64,000 nucleotides of DNA from Coraliomargarita algicola (GTDB lineage Bacteria; Verrucomicrobiota; Verrucomicrobiia; Opitutales; Coraliomargaritaceae): assembly GCF_033878955.1 (NCBI RefSeq), contig NZ_CP138858.1:186001-250000 (forward strand). The letters run 5' to 3'. Under the pieces are notes generated by a model. The model had not been told where the DNA came from. It saw only the letters and a program-made list of their open reading frames with translations, and searched no databases. The stretch's first letter is position 1. Every line of letters starts with the position of its first letter. The translations under genes were made by a program, and so were the position numbers. Positions 8,561 to 17,263 of this stretch are shown piece by piece.

Positions 8561-9682
8561 ATGGAGCAAGCACGGCGAGAGTTTTTGAAATTGTCCGCTT
8601 TAGGCGCGGTTGGTGCATCGATGTTAGGACTTGTCTCACCCACTCATGGACAAGCACAGATGGCTCCCGCGACGAAGCGAAAGTATGGTGTCGCACTGGT
8701 TGGTTTGGGGCGCTATGCGACTGGTCAGTTGATGCCTGCGTTGCAACACACGCAAAACTGTCAGCTGGTGGCATTGGTTACTGGGACGAAGTCGAAAGCT
8801 GCGTTATATGGCGGGAGGTATCAGATTCCGGATACGCACATTTATAACTATGATAACTTCGACCGAATCGTGGAGAATGAAGATGTTGATATCGTTTACA
8901 TCGTGCTTCCGAATTCAATGCATGCCGAATATTCCATACGCGCGGCCAATGCGGGCAAGCATGTGATTTGTGAAAAGCCAATGGCCCTCAGCGTGGCGGA
9001 GAGTCAGGCAATGATCGCAGCCGGCGAGGCGAATCAGGTGACGCTGAATATCGGTTATCGTTTGCATTTTCATCAGGCGCACCGGGTGGCGATCCAAGTG
9101 GGGCGCGAGCAACCCGAGGGCGCAGTTAAATACATGCAAGCCGAGTTGGCCTTTAAGGTGACGGATCCATCTGAATGGCGATTAAATAAGGCGCTCGCCG
9201 GGGGCGGGGCTCTTTATGATTTAGGCATTTACTGCATTCAAGCTGCGCGCTACAGCACCGGACAGTCACCTGTCTCGGTGATTGCTCGAGAGTATAAGAC
9301 AGATGCTGAATTGTTTTCCCAGGTTGATGAGACTGTAAACTTTCAGTTGGAGTTTGCGGACGGCGCGGTGATGAGTGCCACGACTTCTTATAATTTTAAG
9401 GCAGATCGTCACTTCGTTGCTTATGCGAACAATCAATCCACCTTGGAGATTCGTGATGCCTTTAATTATAGTGGGCAGCAGTTGTTCATGAATGGTCGCC
9501 GCGTCGCATTGTCGCGTGTGGTCATGCAGAGCTTACAAATGGATGCGGTCTGTCGCAGTTTGGAAAGTGGTGCAGATACCGGCATCTCTGGTGCCGAAGG
9601 GCTCAAAGATATGTGTATCTTGGATGCGATTTATCGCTCTATTGCAGCAGATGGTCGCCGTGTCGTGATTGATTACAGCTAG
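8561..9682 (+). CDS. Exported Gfo/Idh/MocA oxidoreductase (glucose-fructose oxidoreductase-like)
   Basis: 373 residues. The start MEQARREFLKLSALGAVGAS is a TAT-type signal (R-R-E-F-L), so the protein folds with its cofactor before export. The Rossmann motif follows at VALVGLGRYATG, then the family signature HVICEKPMALS with its conserved Glu-Lys-Pro. The substrate-domain pieces GYRLHFHQAHR and GGGALYDLGIYCIQAAR fit glucose-fructose oxidoreductase relatives, where the Lys of EKP and later Asp/His residues act in hydride transfer. Predicted role: periplasmic NAD(P)-dependent oxidation or reduction of a sugar. It ends 19 bp from the convergent discoidin lipoprotein gene. It is one of three family members in 8.5-15.5 kb. 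The exact sugar is unknown. Confidence 0.85.
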   Translation: MEQARREFLKLSALGAVGASMLGLVSPTHGQAQMAPATKRKYGVALVGLGRYATGQLMPALQHTQNCQLVALVTGTKSKAALYGGRYQIPDTHIYNYDNFDRIVENEDVDIVYIVLPNSMHAEYSIRAANAGKHVICEKPMALSVAESQAMIAAGEANQVTLNIGYRLHFHQAHRVAIQVGREQPEGAVKYMQAELAFKVTDPSEWRLNKALAGGGALYDLGIYCIQAARYSTGQSPVSVIAREYKTDAELFSQVDETVNFQLEFADGAVMSATTSYNFKADRHFVAYANNQSTLEIRDAFNYSGQQLFMNGRRVALSRVVMQSLQMDAVCRSLESGADTGISGAEGLKDMCILDAIYRSIAADGRRVVIDYS

Positions 9683-9701
9683 CCGAAGTCTGCGTCAGAG
9701 C

Positions 9702-10400
9702 TTATTTTCCGTATACTTCGACTTCGATGTAGTGGTTCATGTCGTTGGCAGTGTTGCCGTTGCTGTAGAGCCGCACGTATTGTGCGTTGGTGCCCTTGGC
9801 GTCGATAAGTTTACCGTAGCGAGAGTCGACGTAAGGTTTATCGGAGCCTTTGCCGAGTCCTACGGAGTTATCGTAGTCGTTATTGAAGAGTGTGGTGACA
9901 CCGCTTGCGAAGTCGGGGTCATTGGAGACTTGGACGATAACATCGTGATAGGCGCGTGCCTGCGAGTGGTAGTGCCAGACCCAGATGGCGGATAGGTCTG
10001 CAGCAGCTTCGAGGTCGATCTGGACCCATTGGGGACCGTCCATGAGTTCGACGAAGTAACCTTCGCCGGCTTCTTTGTCGCCATCGGTGATGTATGCGAG
10101 CTCACCGATGATGGGGAAGTCGTCGCTGCCGGTGACGGCTTTGCCGGCGGACAGAAGTGTGGTGCCTTCAGGGACCATCAAGAGCGGGGCGCTGCTGGGC
10201 GCAGGCACGAGATTGGGGACTTTGATGGGCTGTGGTGTGCCTTCGATCAGTTCCGGTGGGATCTCTGTGGTGAGTGCAGTCATGCCGGCTGAAGCGGGCT
10301 TGTTGTCGGTCGATGCGTCTTTTGAGGGCGCGCTCTTGTCGCCGCAGGCGGTGAAGATCAATGCGCTGGAAGCGAGTGAAAAGAGTAGGAGGTGTTTCAT
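9702..10400 (-). CDS. Discoidin-like (F5/8C) lipoprotein
   Basis: 232 residues from the ATG at 10400. MKHLLLFSLASSALIFTAC is a lipoprotein signal with the acylated Cys at about residue 19, followed by a Ser/Asp/Lys-rich linker. Residues about 85-232 form a discoidin/F5-8C-like beta-sandwich: a ligand-facing start, WVQIDLEAAADLSAIWVWHY, NDPDFASG and the end NHYIEVEVYGK. Discoidin domains often bind galactose- or fucose-type sugars, so a surface or periplasmic glycan-binding role is inferred. It is the last gene of a three-gene minus-strand set (DoxX, TAT Gfo/Idh, this gene), only 4 bp after the oxidoreductase. The open frame extends to 10499 but that part overlaps the oxidoreductase and is low-complexity. 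Confidence 0.7.
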   Translation of the reverse strand: MKHLLLFSLASSALIFTACGDKSAPSKDASTDNKPASAGMTALTTEIPPELIEGTPQPIKVPNLVPAPSSAPLLMVPEGTTLLSAGKAVTGSDDFPIIGELAYITDGDKEAGEGYFVELMDGPQWVQIDLEAAADLSAIWVWHYHSQARAYHDVIVQVSNDPDFASGVTTLFNNDYDNSVGLGKGSDKPYVDSRYGKLIDAKGTNAQYVRLYSNGNTANDMNHYIEVEVYGK

Positions 10401-10404
10401 AATA

Positions 10405-11784
10405 TTATGTGTGTAGATGTTCTTCGGTGAAGTTGATGATTTGCTTGGAGTTTGCGGCGGGGTTGACCCAGTAGATGGGGGCTTCGGATTCGAGGGCATG
10501 GCGGGCGTCGCAGGTTAATTTAGCTTCGCCGCGCACGGCCGCGTAGAAGTTCTCGATGTGCGGGGTGTGCGGCTGTTTGCTGAGGCCGCCTGGGAGTGCA
10601 TACTCATCGGGTGGGGCGGACTCGTAGGAGGCGATGGCATCGGCGCCGCCTGCGGCCACGCCCGCGGCTTGTTTTTTGAGCAGGCCACGCTGGACGAGCT
10701 TGTCCCACTTCGCGTTGTCGGCGCCGGACTCTTTGAAGATTTTTGTATAGGCTTCGCGCTCGGAGATGTTGATGGTGCCTTCGGTGCCCATGAAGGACTC
10801 GTAGTAGCCACCGCCCGAGCTGGTGGTGGTCAGCACCTGGTAGAATGCGCGTGCATTGCCCTGCGGTGTATCGTAATCGAAGATACACATGACGTTGTCA
10901 AAGTGCTCACGGTCTTTGAAATAGCTGCGTCCTCCGGAGGCCATGACGGATTTGGGCTGTGCGCCGAGGAACCAGTTGAAAATATCGATCTGGTGTGCGC
11001 CGAGGTCGGAGATCGGTCCTCCGGACAGGGATGTGTAAAAGCGCCAGTTGAGGAACCGGTGGCGCAGTTCTTCTTCGGAGAGCTTATGGTCGGCGCCTGC
11101 GTTGAAACCGAACTCGCGCAGGACGTCGGCCTTTGGAAGGATGGATGGCTTGGATACGATGTCCTGCGAGGCGCTGAGGGCGCGGTTCCACTGGCCGTTG
11201 ACGTTGATGATCTGCCCGCAGAGATTTTCCTTTTGGATTAACTCGTTGAGGGCGTAGCGGTAGCGTGGATTACTGCGGCGCTGATGGCCGATCTGGCAGA
11301 GTTTTCCGGTGCGATCCATCGCGTCGACCATACTGCGGGCCCCTTCGATGGAGTTAGACATCATTTTTTCGCAATACACGTGGCAGCCCGCTTCGAGTGC
11401 CATGATGGTGTGGGGAGCGTGCCAGAAGTCTGGAGTGGCGACAAATACGGCGTCGAGCTCTTCCTTGTCCAGCATCTCCTGGGCATTGAGATAGCGCTCG
11501 ATGCCGTAGTCGAAACGCGATTTGATCGCGGAGTAGGTGCGGCCGACGCGTGCCTTCATGATGTCGCAGGCCGCGACATAGCGAATGCCGGGTATATTGA
11601 CCATGGCGTTGAACAACACTTCGTGCTGCTTGCCACAGCCGATAAAGCCGACACGTATGTCGTCGGCCGGCGCGCCGGCGGCTTTTGCCTTTAAAATCGA
11701 AGGCGCGCCGAGCACGAGTCCTGCGCCCAGGGTGGACTTGGTGAGGAAGTCTCTGCGCGAGAGTTTGGGGAGGTCGAAGTTCAT
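10405..11784 (-). CDS. TAT-exported Gfo/Idh/MocA oxidoreductase
   Basis: 459 residues from the ATG at 11784. The TAT signal LSRRDFLTKSTLGAG is followed by IRVGFIGCGKQHEVLF (Rossmann), HVYCEKMMSNS (the EKP position is EKM here) and the structural segment GGPISDLGAHQIDIFNW. The family uses NAD(P)(H) to oxidise or reduce sugars and cyclitols. The Pro-to-Met change after the catalytic Lys is unusual but leaves Glu-Lys intact. It lies between the DoxX gene (16 bp upstream) and the discoidin lipoprotein (4 bp downstream), so the three are probably one operon. Inference: a periplasmic sugar-oxidising enzyme with a membrane partner and a glycan-binding lipoprotein. The longer open frame to 11841 adds 19 residues ahead of the TAT motif and is not preferred. 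Confidence 0.85.
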   Translation of the reverse strand: MNFDLPKLSRRDFLTKSTLGAGLVLGAPSILKAKAAGAPADDIRVGFIGCGKQHEVLFNAMVNIPGIRYVAACDIMKARVGRTYSAIKSRFDYGIERYLNAQEMLDKEELDAVFVATPDFWHAPHTIMALEAGCHVYCEKMMSNSIEGARSMVDAMDRTGKLCQIGHQRRSNPRYRYALNELIQKENLCGQIINVNGQWNRALSASQDIVSKPSILPKADVLREFGFNAGADHKLSEEELRHRFLNWRFYTSLSGGPISDLGAHQIDIFNWFLGAQPKSVMASGGRSYFKDREHFDNVMCIFDYDTPQGNARAFYQVLTTTSSGGGYYESFMGTEGTINISEREAYTKIFKESGADNAKWDKLVQRGLLKKQAAGVAAGGADAIASYESAPPDEYALPGGLSKQPHTPHIENFYAAVRGEAKLTCDARHALESEAPIYWVNPAANSKQIINFTEEHLHT

Positions 11785-11800
11785 GGCTGACGGTTCGGGC

Positions 11801-12319
11801 TTACCACTTGTGGAGAATAGCAAATTTATTGTATTTCGCAAGCGCGAGGCCCATGACGATCATGACGATGTGTATGCCCAGCCATGCGACGCCCGCGTCC
11901 TGTTTGATTAAGATCAGGCCGAAGGTGAGGCTGGTGTAGACCAGCCCCATGAGGAAGAGAGAAAAGCGTGTCGCGAGTCCCAGTAGTAAAGTCAGCCCGA
12001 GGATAATGAGCACCGGCCCTAGGATGGCGTCGTAAATGCCGAGCCCCCAACCGGGGATGAGTGGCTCATTGGCAAATTTATCCATCAAAGGAGCGGGGAC
12101 GCCATGATAATTGCTCAGGGCATAGACCTTGCCGGCAGTGGCCTCTGTGAGACCATAGCTGTTGGGCGCGCCGTCGATTACGACGGTTGAATCGATCGAC
12201 TTCTCGCCTGCGAACTTTTCGATGCCAGTTTGGATCGCGCGGATCGCCAGCCAGAGGCGCAGAGTGAGCATGCCGAGCGTCAGCCCGAGGTCGTTGGGGT
12301 CTTTGTCGTTGGAATACAT
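11801..12319 (-). CDS. DoxX-family membrane protein
   Basis: 172 residues with four hydrophobic segments: about residues 12-32 (LGMLTLRLWLAIRAIQTGIEKF), 97-117, 120-140 and 143-163. The pattern of a first helix carrying an R-x-x-x-x-I-E-K-F type motif followed by three more helices fits the DoxX/DoxD-like quinone-associated family (subunits of thiosulfate:quinone oxidoreductase and relatives). Here it heads the operon with an exported Gfo/Idh dehydrogenase, so a link to the quinone pool or redox balance in the envelope is inferred, not shown. The 65-residue loop after helix 1 is longer than in minimal DoxX proteins and is probably outside the membrane. Confidence 0.7.
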   Translation of the reverse strand: MYSNDKDPNDLGLTLGMLTLRLWLAIRAIQTGIEKFAGEKSIDSTVVIDGAPNSYGLTEATAGKVYALSNYHGVPAPLMDKFANEPLIPGWGLGIYDAILGPVLIILGLTLLLGLATRFSLFLMGLVYTSLTFGLILIKQDAGVAWLGIHIVMIVMGLALAKYNKFAILHKW

Positions 12320-12710
12320 CTTAACAATGGGGTGTTGAGTCTTTTGTAAATGATATGTGTTTAGATTTAAAACCTGTAATATGCAAATATATTCTCAATA
12401 GTTGATGCCTTTTTTTTACTTTCTGATTTTCGTTTTTCTAGACTTATATTTTGTAAATTGCTTATGTGAGCATGTTTTTGCTTGTGCGTGGTATTTTTTT
12501 AGTGCAATTATCCTGAATAGATTAAATTTAATTTATTGACAAATATCATCATTTTTTACGATTCTCTTGTATTTGTGATGCGCTACTTGTCGTAGTGTAT
12601 TTTTCATTAGGTAAAGCGTCTGTGCGAGCTGATCCAATTTACCCCATTCTATAACGAGATACCTCTTTGTAGGCATCTTACACCCCTGAAAGCAGAAGAG
12701 TTCTCAACGC
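12320..12710. other. AT-rich divergent intergenic region
   Basis: 391 bp between the divergent DoxX operon and the MFS-led operon. No coding frame is credible. It is markedly AT-rich compared with its surroundings, as expected for two promoters. A TTGACA hexamer at 12536-12541 could be a -35 element for the rightward operon, but no convincing -10 at ideal spacing was found. AGAAGAG at about 12694-12700 could be the ribosome site for the GTG start at 12711. Confidence 0.4.
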
Positions 12711-14270
12711 GTGAAATGTACTAAAAATGATAAAATTGTATTCTGGGGCGCATTCATCGCCCTGATTACCACTTCAATGGCATTTATAATTCGCGCCATT
12801 TTGATTAATAGTGGTGTATGGCCTGAGCAATTTGGCTTGGATAAAGTGCAGAGTGGCGTCCTTTTCGGGGCTGGGATCTGGCCGTTTGCGATTAGTATTA
12901 TCTTATTTAGTTTAGTGATTGATCGGGTCGGTTACAAGTTCGCAATGTTTTTCAGCTTTGCCTGTTATGCGACTTTTGGTGCTTTGGCATTGATTGCCTA
13001 CTCCTCTGTCAACGGTCAGGTTACGGATCTGGCCATGGCGCAGGCCAAAGCATGGAACTATCTTTACTGGGGCTCTGTGATTCTCGGTTTGGGGAATGGC
13101 ACGGTTGAAGCGTTTATCAATCCGGTAGTCGCCACACTTTTTAAGGATGAGAAATCGAAATGGTTGAACATGTTGCACGCAGGATGGCCCGGAGGGCTGG
13201 TGCTTGGTGGTATTTTGGCAATAGGGCTTGCTGGAATTGTCGCCGAAGACTGGCGCATTCTGGTCGCTCTGATGTTCCTGCCTGCCTTGATCTACTTGAT
13301 TATGCTGGCGCGGGTTGAGTTTCCTGTGAATGAGCGGGTGGCTGCCGGCTCCAGTTATCGTGAAATGCTGGCGCAGTTAGGCACTGCTGGTGCGTTCATC
13401 GCATTTTATTTAATCTTTGCTCAGCTCGGGAGTGTGTTTGACTGGGCGACACCAGTTACCTGGGGACTCATTGCGGTTTCGGTGATCAGTTATGCCTTAT
13501 ATAGTCGCTCCTTTGGTAATCCTTTACTGTTGATTCTCGTGATCATTATGATGCCGCTCGCGACGACAGAGCTTGGCACGGATGGTTGGATTTCAGCGCT
13601 CATGGAGAAGCCGATGCACGCCGCGGGCTGGGATCCTACCTGGGTGTTGGTCTACACCTCTGCGATTATGATGGTGCTACGCTTTAACGCTGGTCCGGTG
13701 ATTCAGAAATTTGGTCCGCTCGGCTTATTGGCTATGTGTTCTGGCTTGGCGATCCTTGGATTGTATCTGCTCTCGTTTGCGAGTGCGGTCGTTTTCATCT
13801 TCGTAGCGGCCACGGTTTATGGAGTCGCGAAGACTTACTTTTGGCCAACCATGTTGGGAGTGGTTGCCGAGCAGACGCCGAAGGGCGGGGCACTGACGCT
13901 GAATGCAATCGCGGGTATCGGTATGTTGACTGTCGGGATTCTTGGCGGCCCCTTTATCGGCTATTTACAAGAGAGCTCGGTCACTTCCGGAATTAAGCAG
14001 GAGTTGCCCGCCGTCTATGAAACCGTGACTCAGGAGAGTGATTATCTACTGGGGCATTACACCGCTTTGAATCAGGTGGCCCTCGGAGCGCAGCCGGAGG
14101 CGGTTCAAGAGCAGGTAGTCGAAATTCAAGAGCGTGAAACTCAAGGCGCACTTGCCAAGATGGCGATGTTTCCGGCATTCATGTTGGTCTGCTACATTGG
14201 CCTGATTCTTTTCTTTAAAAGCAAGGGTGGCTACCGTCCAAAAGTTTTGGGTGGCGCACATGCTGATTAA
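12711..14270 (+). CDS. MFS transporter, probable sugar permease
   Basis: 519 residues with about 12 hydrophobic segments in two halves, and a central loop near residues 205-220. Features of the major facilitator superfamily are visible: FSLVIDRVGYKFAMFFSFACY after helix 2 is the loop 2-3 motif (D-R-x-G-x-K). The GTG at 12711 is the only sensible start in this frame. An extramembrane segment at about residues 420-485 lies before the last helix, an unusual insertion. It is followed by Gfo/Idh, ankyrin, isomerase and ThuA genes on the same strand with small gaps, so it probably imports the sugar or keto-sugar that these enzymes handle (inference). The family is proton-coupled or facilitated, located in the inner membrane. 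Confidence 0.85.
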   Translation: MKCTKNDKIVFWGAFIALITTSMAFIIRAILINSGVWPEQFGLDKVQSGVLFGAGIWPFAISIILFSLVIDRVGYKFAMFFSFACYATFGALALIAYSSVNGQVTDLAMAQAKAWNYLYWGSVILGLGNGTVEAFINPVVATLFKDEKSKWLNMLHAGWPGGLVLGGILAIGLAGIVAEDWRILVALMFLPALIYLIMLARVEFPVNERVAAGSSYREMLAQLGTAGAFIAFYLIFAQLGSVFDWATPVTWGLIAVSVISYALYSRSFGNPLLLILVIIMMPLATTELGTDGWISALMEKPMHAAGWDPTWVLVYTSAIMMVLRFNAGPVIQKFGPLGLLAMCSGLAILGLYLLSFASAVVFIFVAATVYGVAKTYFWPTMLGVVAEQTPKGGALTLNAIAGIGMLTVGILGGPFIGYLQESSVTSGIKQELPAVYETVTQESDYLLGHYTALNQVALGAQPEAVQEQVVEIQERETQGALAKMAMFPAFMLVCYIGLILFFKSKGGYRPKVLGGAHAD

Positions 14271-14298
14271 GCAAATTTCATTTTAATAACTGAGATAC

Positions 14299-15480
14299 AT
14301 GACTTCCCCAAGAACACTTAATGTTGGCCTCATCGGTGGTGGTGGCGGTGCGTTTTTTGCGCATCCTCATCAGAAAGCGATTCACTTTGATGGAACACGT
14401 CGTGTCGTCGCGGCAGCTTTGCGCAGTCGCCCGGAAGCGGCGATCGAAGATGCTGCGAACTGGGCATATCCAATTAAAGGATACGCGAGTTTCGATGAGA
14501 TGATTGATGCGCAGAAAGACCTGCCTGAGACTGAGCGCTTGGATTACGTGGTCGTAGTGACTCCAAATCATGCGCATTTCAAACCTTCGTTGAAAGCTAT
14601 CCGGGCAGGAATACCTGTTTTTTGTGAAAAGCCCTTAACGCTCAATCATGCCGAGGCAAAAGAACTGGCAAGCGCTGTTGAGAAGTCAAAAGTTCCGTTT
14701 GCCGTGGCGCATACCTACCTGGGGCACTGGAGCACCCGTTTGGCGCGGCATATTGTGCGGAGTGGTTTGATCGGCGATGTGCGTTGGGTTGATTCCGCTT
14801 ATATACAAGGTTGGCTTGCCGGCAAAACGGAAGAAACCGGTGTGCAACAAGCCGAGTGGCGGACCGATCCGAAGAAGAGCGGTGCGTCTAATTGTGGTGG
14901 TGATATCGGCACACATGCCTTGATGCAATTGCGCTATATCACAGGCCTGGAAATCGCAAAACTATCTGCGCGTCTCGAAGTCTTCGTGGAAGGCCGTTCG
15001 CTGGACGATCACTTTACCAGCTATTGCGAGCTGTCTAATGGGGCCAAAGCTCTGGTGCGTGCGTCGCAAATTTGTATCGGCCACAAGAACGACATGAGCA
15101 TCGAAGTCAATGGGAGCCTGGGCACTTTGGTTTGGCGCCAGGAAGACGCGGAAGCCGTCAAAGTCATGTTGCCGGGGCAACCGGATCGTGTTTATTGGCG
15201 TGGCGAAGTGGCCGCGAATGATGGCTTTCTCGGTGATCTTCCAGACGACTTAATGGGGCAACCCAAGCTGCCATCGGGGCATGTTGAAGGCTTTCACGAT
15301 GCACTGGCACGGCTCCATCGGGATTTTGAAGTCGATGTTCGGGCCTATCTGGCCGGAGAAGCATTTACTTGCGATGGTTCTAAGTATGCCAACGTCGAAG
15401 ACGGTCGTATCGGGCTCGCCTTTATTGAAGCAGCGGTTGCATCTAGTGCGCAGGATGGAGGATGGGCTGAACTCGATTAA
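14299..15480 (+). CDS. Cytoplasmic Gfo/Idh/MocA oxidoreductase
   Basis: 393 residues, no export signal. Rossmann start LNVGLIGGGGGAFFAHPH, catalytic-region IPVFCEKPLTLNHAEA (canonical Glu-Lys-Pro), and SNCGGDIGTHALMQLRYITG with the Asp-x-x-x-His pair expected in the substrate site. Family: NAD(P)-dependent dehydrogenase of sugars, cyclitols or their glycosides. It follows the MFS gene by 28 bp and precedes the ankyrin gene by 4 bp. The pairing with a TIM-barrel isomerase two genes on is common in inositol-like and keto-sugar pathways; which substrate applies here cannot be read from sequence. Confidence 0.88.
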   Translation: MTSPRTLNVGLIGGGGGAFFAHPHQKAIHFDGTRRVVAAALRSRPEAAIEDAANWAYPIKGYASFDEMIDAQKDLPETERLDYVVVVTPNHAHFKPSLKAIRAGIPVFCEKPLTLNHAEAKELASAVEKSKVPFAVAHTYLGHWSTRLARHIVRSGLIGDVRWVDSAYIQGWLAGKTEETGVQQAEWRTDPKKSGASNCGGDIGTHALMQLRYITGLEIAKLSARLEVFVEGRSLDDHFTSYCELSNGAKALVRASQICIGHKNDMSIEVNGSLGTLVWRQEDAEAVKVMLPGQPDRVYWRGEVAANDGFLGDLPDDLMGQPKLPSGHVEGFHDALARLHRDFEVDVRAYLAGEAFTCDGSKYANVEDGRIGLAFIEAAVASSAQDGGWAELD

Positions 15481-15484
15481 TCCC

Positions 15485-16123
15485 ATGTTACGCTACTTAA
15501 AAGTCGCTTTCTGTTTACTCGCCATTGTCTTTACCGAAGTCGATGGGGCGAAGTATTCCACGATTGATGAGGCCATCGCACGCGGCGATTTGGTGGATGT
15601 GCAGTTGCAACTTACGGCCAATCCCAAGCTTGCTAACCAGGGGGCGCATCCAAAACTCACTCCGCTAAGTCAGGCCATCTTACGTAAGCAAGGAGCGATC
15701 GCCATACTTTTGATGAATTCAGGAGCGGATGTAAATGCCGTTGATGCGAGTCAGCGCACGCCATTGCATCTCTGTGTGGAGCGGGATCAACCAGTCATAG
15801 CCCAGGCATTGCTTTCGGCCGAGGCCAAGCCGAATCAACTGGATCAAGTCGGTTGGACGCCGCTGCATCATGCTGCGGCCAAAAATCGGCTCGCAGTCGC
15901 AGAAGTTCTGCTTGCTGGAGGTGCCAACTCGAAAGCATTGAGTGCGTGCGGTGGCACGCCCTTACATGAAGCTGCGGTCAGTGCTAGTGCGGCAATGATA
16001 CAATTTTTACTCAATAACGGAGTGGATCCATCGATCGCCGCCAAAAATGGATCAACCGCGCTTTCAATTGCTCGAGCCAATCACAATGAAGCCGCCATCA
16101 TTTTAATTAACGCAAATAACTAA
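15485..16123 (+). CDS. Exported ankyrin-repeat protein
   Basis: 212 residues from ATG 15485, which lies 4 bp after the Gfo/Idh stop. The N-terminus MLRYLKVAFCLLAIVFTEVDG is a signal peptide. Then about five ankyrin repeats cover residues 25-208, with the classic TPLHLCVERDQPVIAQALLS, TPLHHAAAKNRLAVAEVLLAGGA and TPLHEAAVSASAAMIQFLLNNG units. Ankyrin arrays bind proteins, so a periplasmic binding partner is likely. A longer open frame from 15281 overlaps the previous gene and lacks sense. Its place inside a sugar-metabolism operon, 19 bp before the isomerase gene, is unusual. Confidence 0.85.
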   Translation: MLRYLKVAFCLLAIVFTEVDGAKYSTIDEAIARGDLVDVQLQLTANPKLANQGAHPKLTPLSQAILRKQGAIAILLMNSGADVNAVDASQRTPLHLCVERDQPVIAQALLSAEAKPNQLDQVGWTPLHHAAAKNRLAVAEVLLAGGANSKALSACGGTPLHEAAVSASAAMIQFLLNNGVDPSIAAKNGSTALSIARANHNEAAIILINANN

Positions 16124-16142
16124 CGATCAACAACTCAAAAAT

Positions 16143-17177
16143 ATGCCACGCCCCGTTACACTCTTCACCGGCCAATGGGCCGATCTTTCACTTTCCGAAC
16201 TCGCACCCAAGGTCAAAGAGATGGGCTTCGATGGTGTCGAGCTTGCTTGCTGGGGCGATCATTTCGATGTGCAGGCAGCGTTGAATGAGCCTGACTATAT
16301 TGCAAAAAAATGGGCGCTACTCGAAGCGAATGGGCTTACATGCTACTCGATTTCCAGCCATCTCGTCGGACAAGCAGTTTGCGATAATATTGATGCGCGC
16401 CATGCGGCTATTCTTTCACCTGAAATTTATGGTGACGGAGAACCAGACGCGGTGCGTCAGCGTGCAGCCAAGGAAATGCAAGACACTGCGCGTGCGGCTC
16501 GCAAGTTTTTCAACGCAAGGCCTGGCGGGGCTCCCGATCGAGTGGTTGTGAATGGTTTTACTGGTTCCTCTATCTGGCATTTATTATATTCCTTTCCCCC
16601 GGTGGTGCCCGGTCAAATCGAAGCGGGCTTTCTGGACTTTGCCGACCGTTGGAAACCGATATTAGAAGTTTTTGAGGCTGAAGATGTCTATTTTGCCCTT
16701 GAAGTGCATCCGACTGAAATCGCCTTCGACATCGCGAGTGCCAGAAAAGCACTCGAAGCCATCGATTATCATCCGCGCTTCGGATTTAATTATGATCCCA
16801 GCCACCTCGGCTATCAAGGGGTCGATTATGTGAAATTCATTCGCGAGTTCGGTGACCGGATTTTCCATGCGCACGTTAAGGATGCTTGGTGGGGGCACGG
16901 CAATGGCGACGTTGGCGTATTCGGCGGTCACACCGATTTCGGTGATGCGCGCCGCTACTGGGATTTCCGATCGCCGGGGCGTGGCGATGTGAACTTTGAA
17001 GAGGTGATTGTCGCTCTGAATGATGTGAAATATAACGGTCCGCTCTCCGTTGAATGGGAAGATTCCCGAATGGATCGCTTTCATGGTGGCGCCGAAGCCT
17101 GCAGCTTTACGCGCAGTTTGGACTTTGCGCCAAGCAACGTGGCCTTTGATGCTGCCTTTGAGAAGGGGAAGCACTAA
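16143..17177 (+). CDS. Sugar phosphate isomerase/epimerase (xylose isomerase-like TIM barrel)
   Basis: 344 residues, AP-endonuclease family 2 fold. Barrel-strand motifs with metal ligands are visible: MGFDGVELACWGDH, YFALEVHPTEIAFD (Glu and His), FNYDPSHLGYQG (Asp and His), IFHAHVKDAWWG (His and Asp) and LSVEWEDSRMDR (Glu). Family members are divalent-metal isomerases, epimerases or dehydratases acting on ketoses, inosose or keto-sugars. It is cytoplasmic. Together with the Gfo/Idh and MFS genes it suggests uptake, oxidation and isomerisation of an unusual sugar (inference). The start at 16143 has no strong ribosome site but fits the conserved N-terminus. Confidence 0.88.
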   Translation: MPRPVTLFTGQWADLSLSELAPKVKEMGFDGVELACWGDHFDVQAALNEPDYIAKKWALLEANGLTCYSISSHLVGQAVCDNIDARHAAILSPEIYGDGEPDAVRQRAAKEMQDTARAARKFFNARPGGAPDRVVVNGFTGSSIWHLLYSFPPVVPGQIEAGFLDFADRWKPILEVFEAEDVYFALEVHPTEIAFDIASARKALEAIDYHPRFGFNYDPSHLGYQGVDYVKFIREFGDRIFHAHVKDAWWGHGNGDVGVFGGHTDFGDARRYWDFRSPGRGDVNFEEVIVALNDVKYNGPLSVEWEDSRMDRFHGGAEACSFTRSLDFAPSNVAFDAAFEKGKH

Positions 17178-17263
17178 AATGTTTCATACTCACCTGTGCA
17201 TGCGTATAAACGACTGAATGATGGATATTTTTTAGGAATAACAAATACAAAAAAGTAATTATT

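Noticed and set aside
15281..15484. Longer start for the ankyrin protein
   Set aside because: It overlaps the oxidoreductase gene and precedes a proper signal peptide at 15485.
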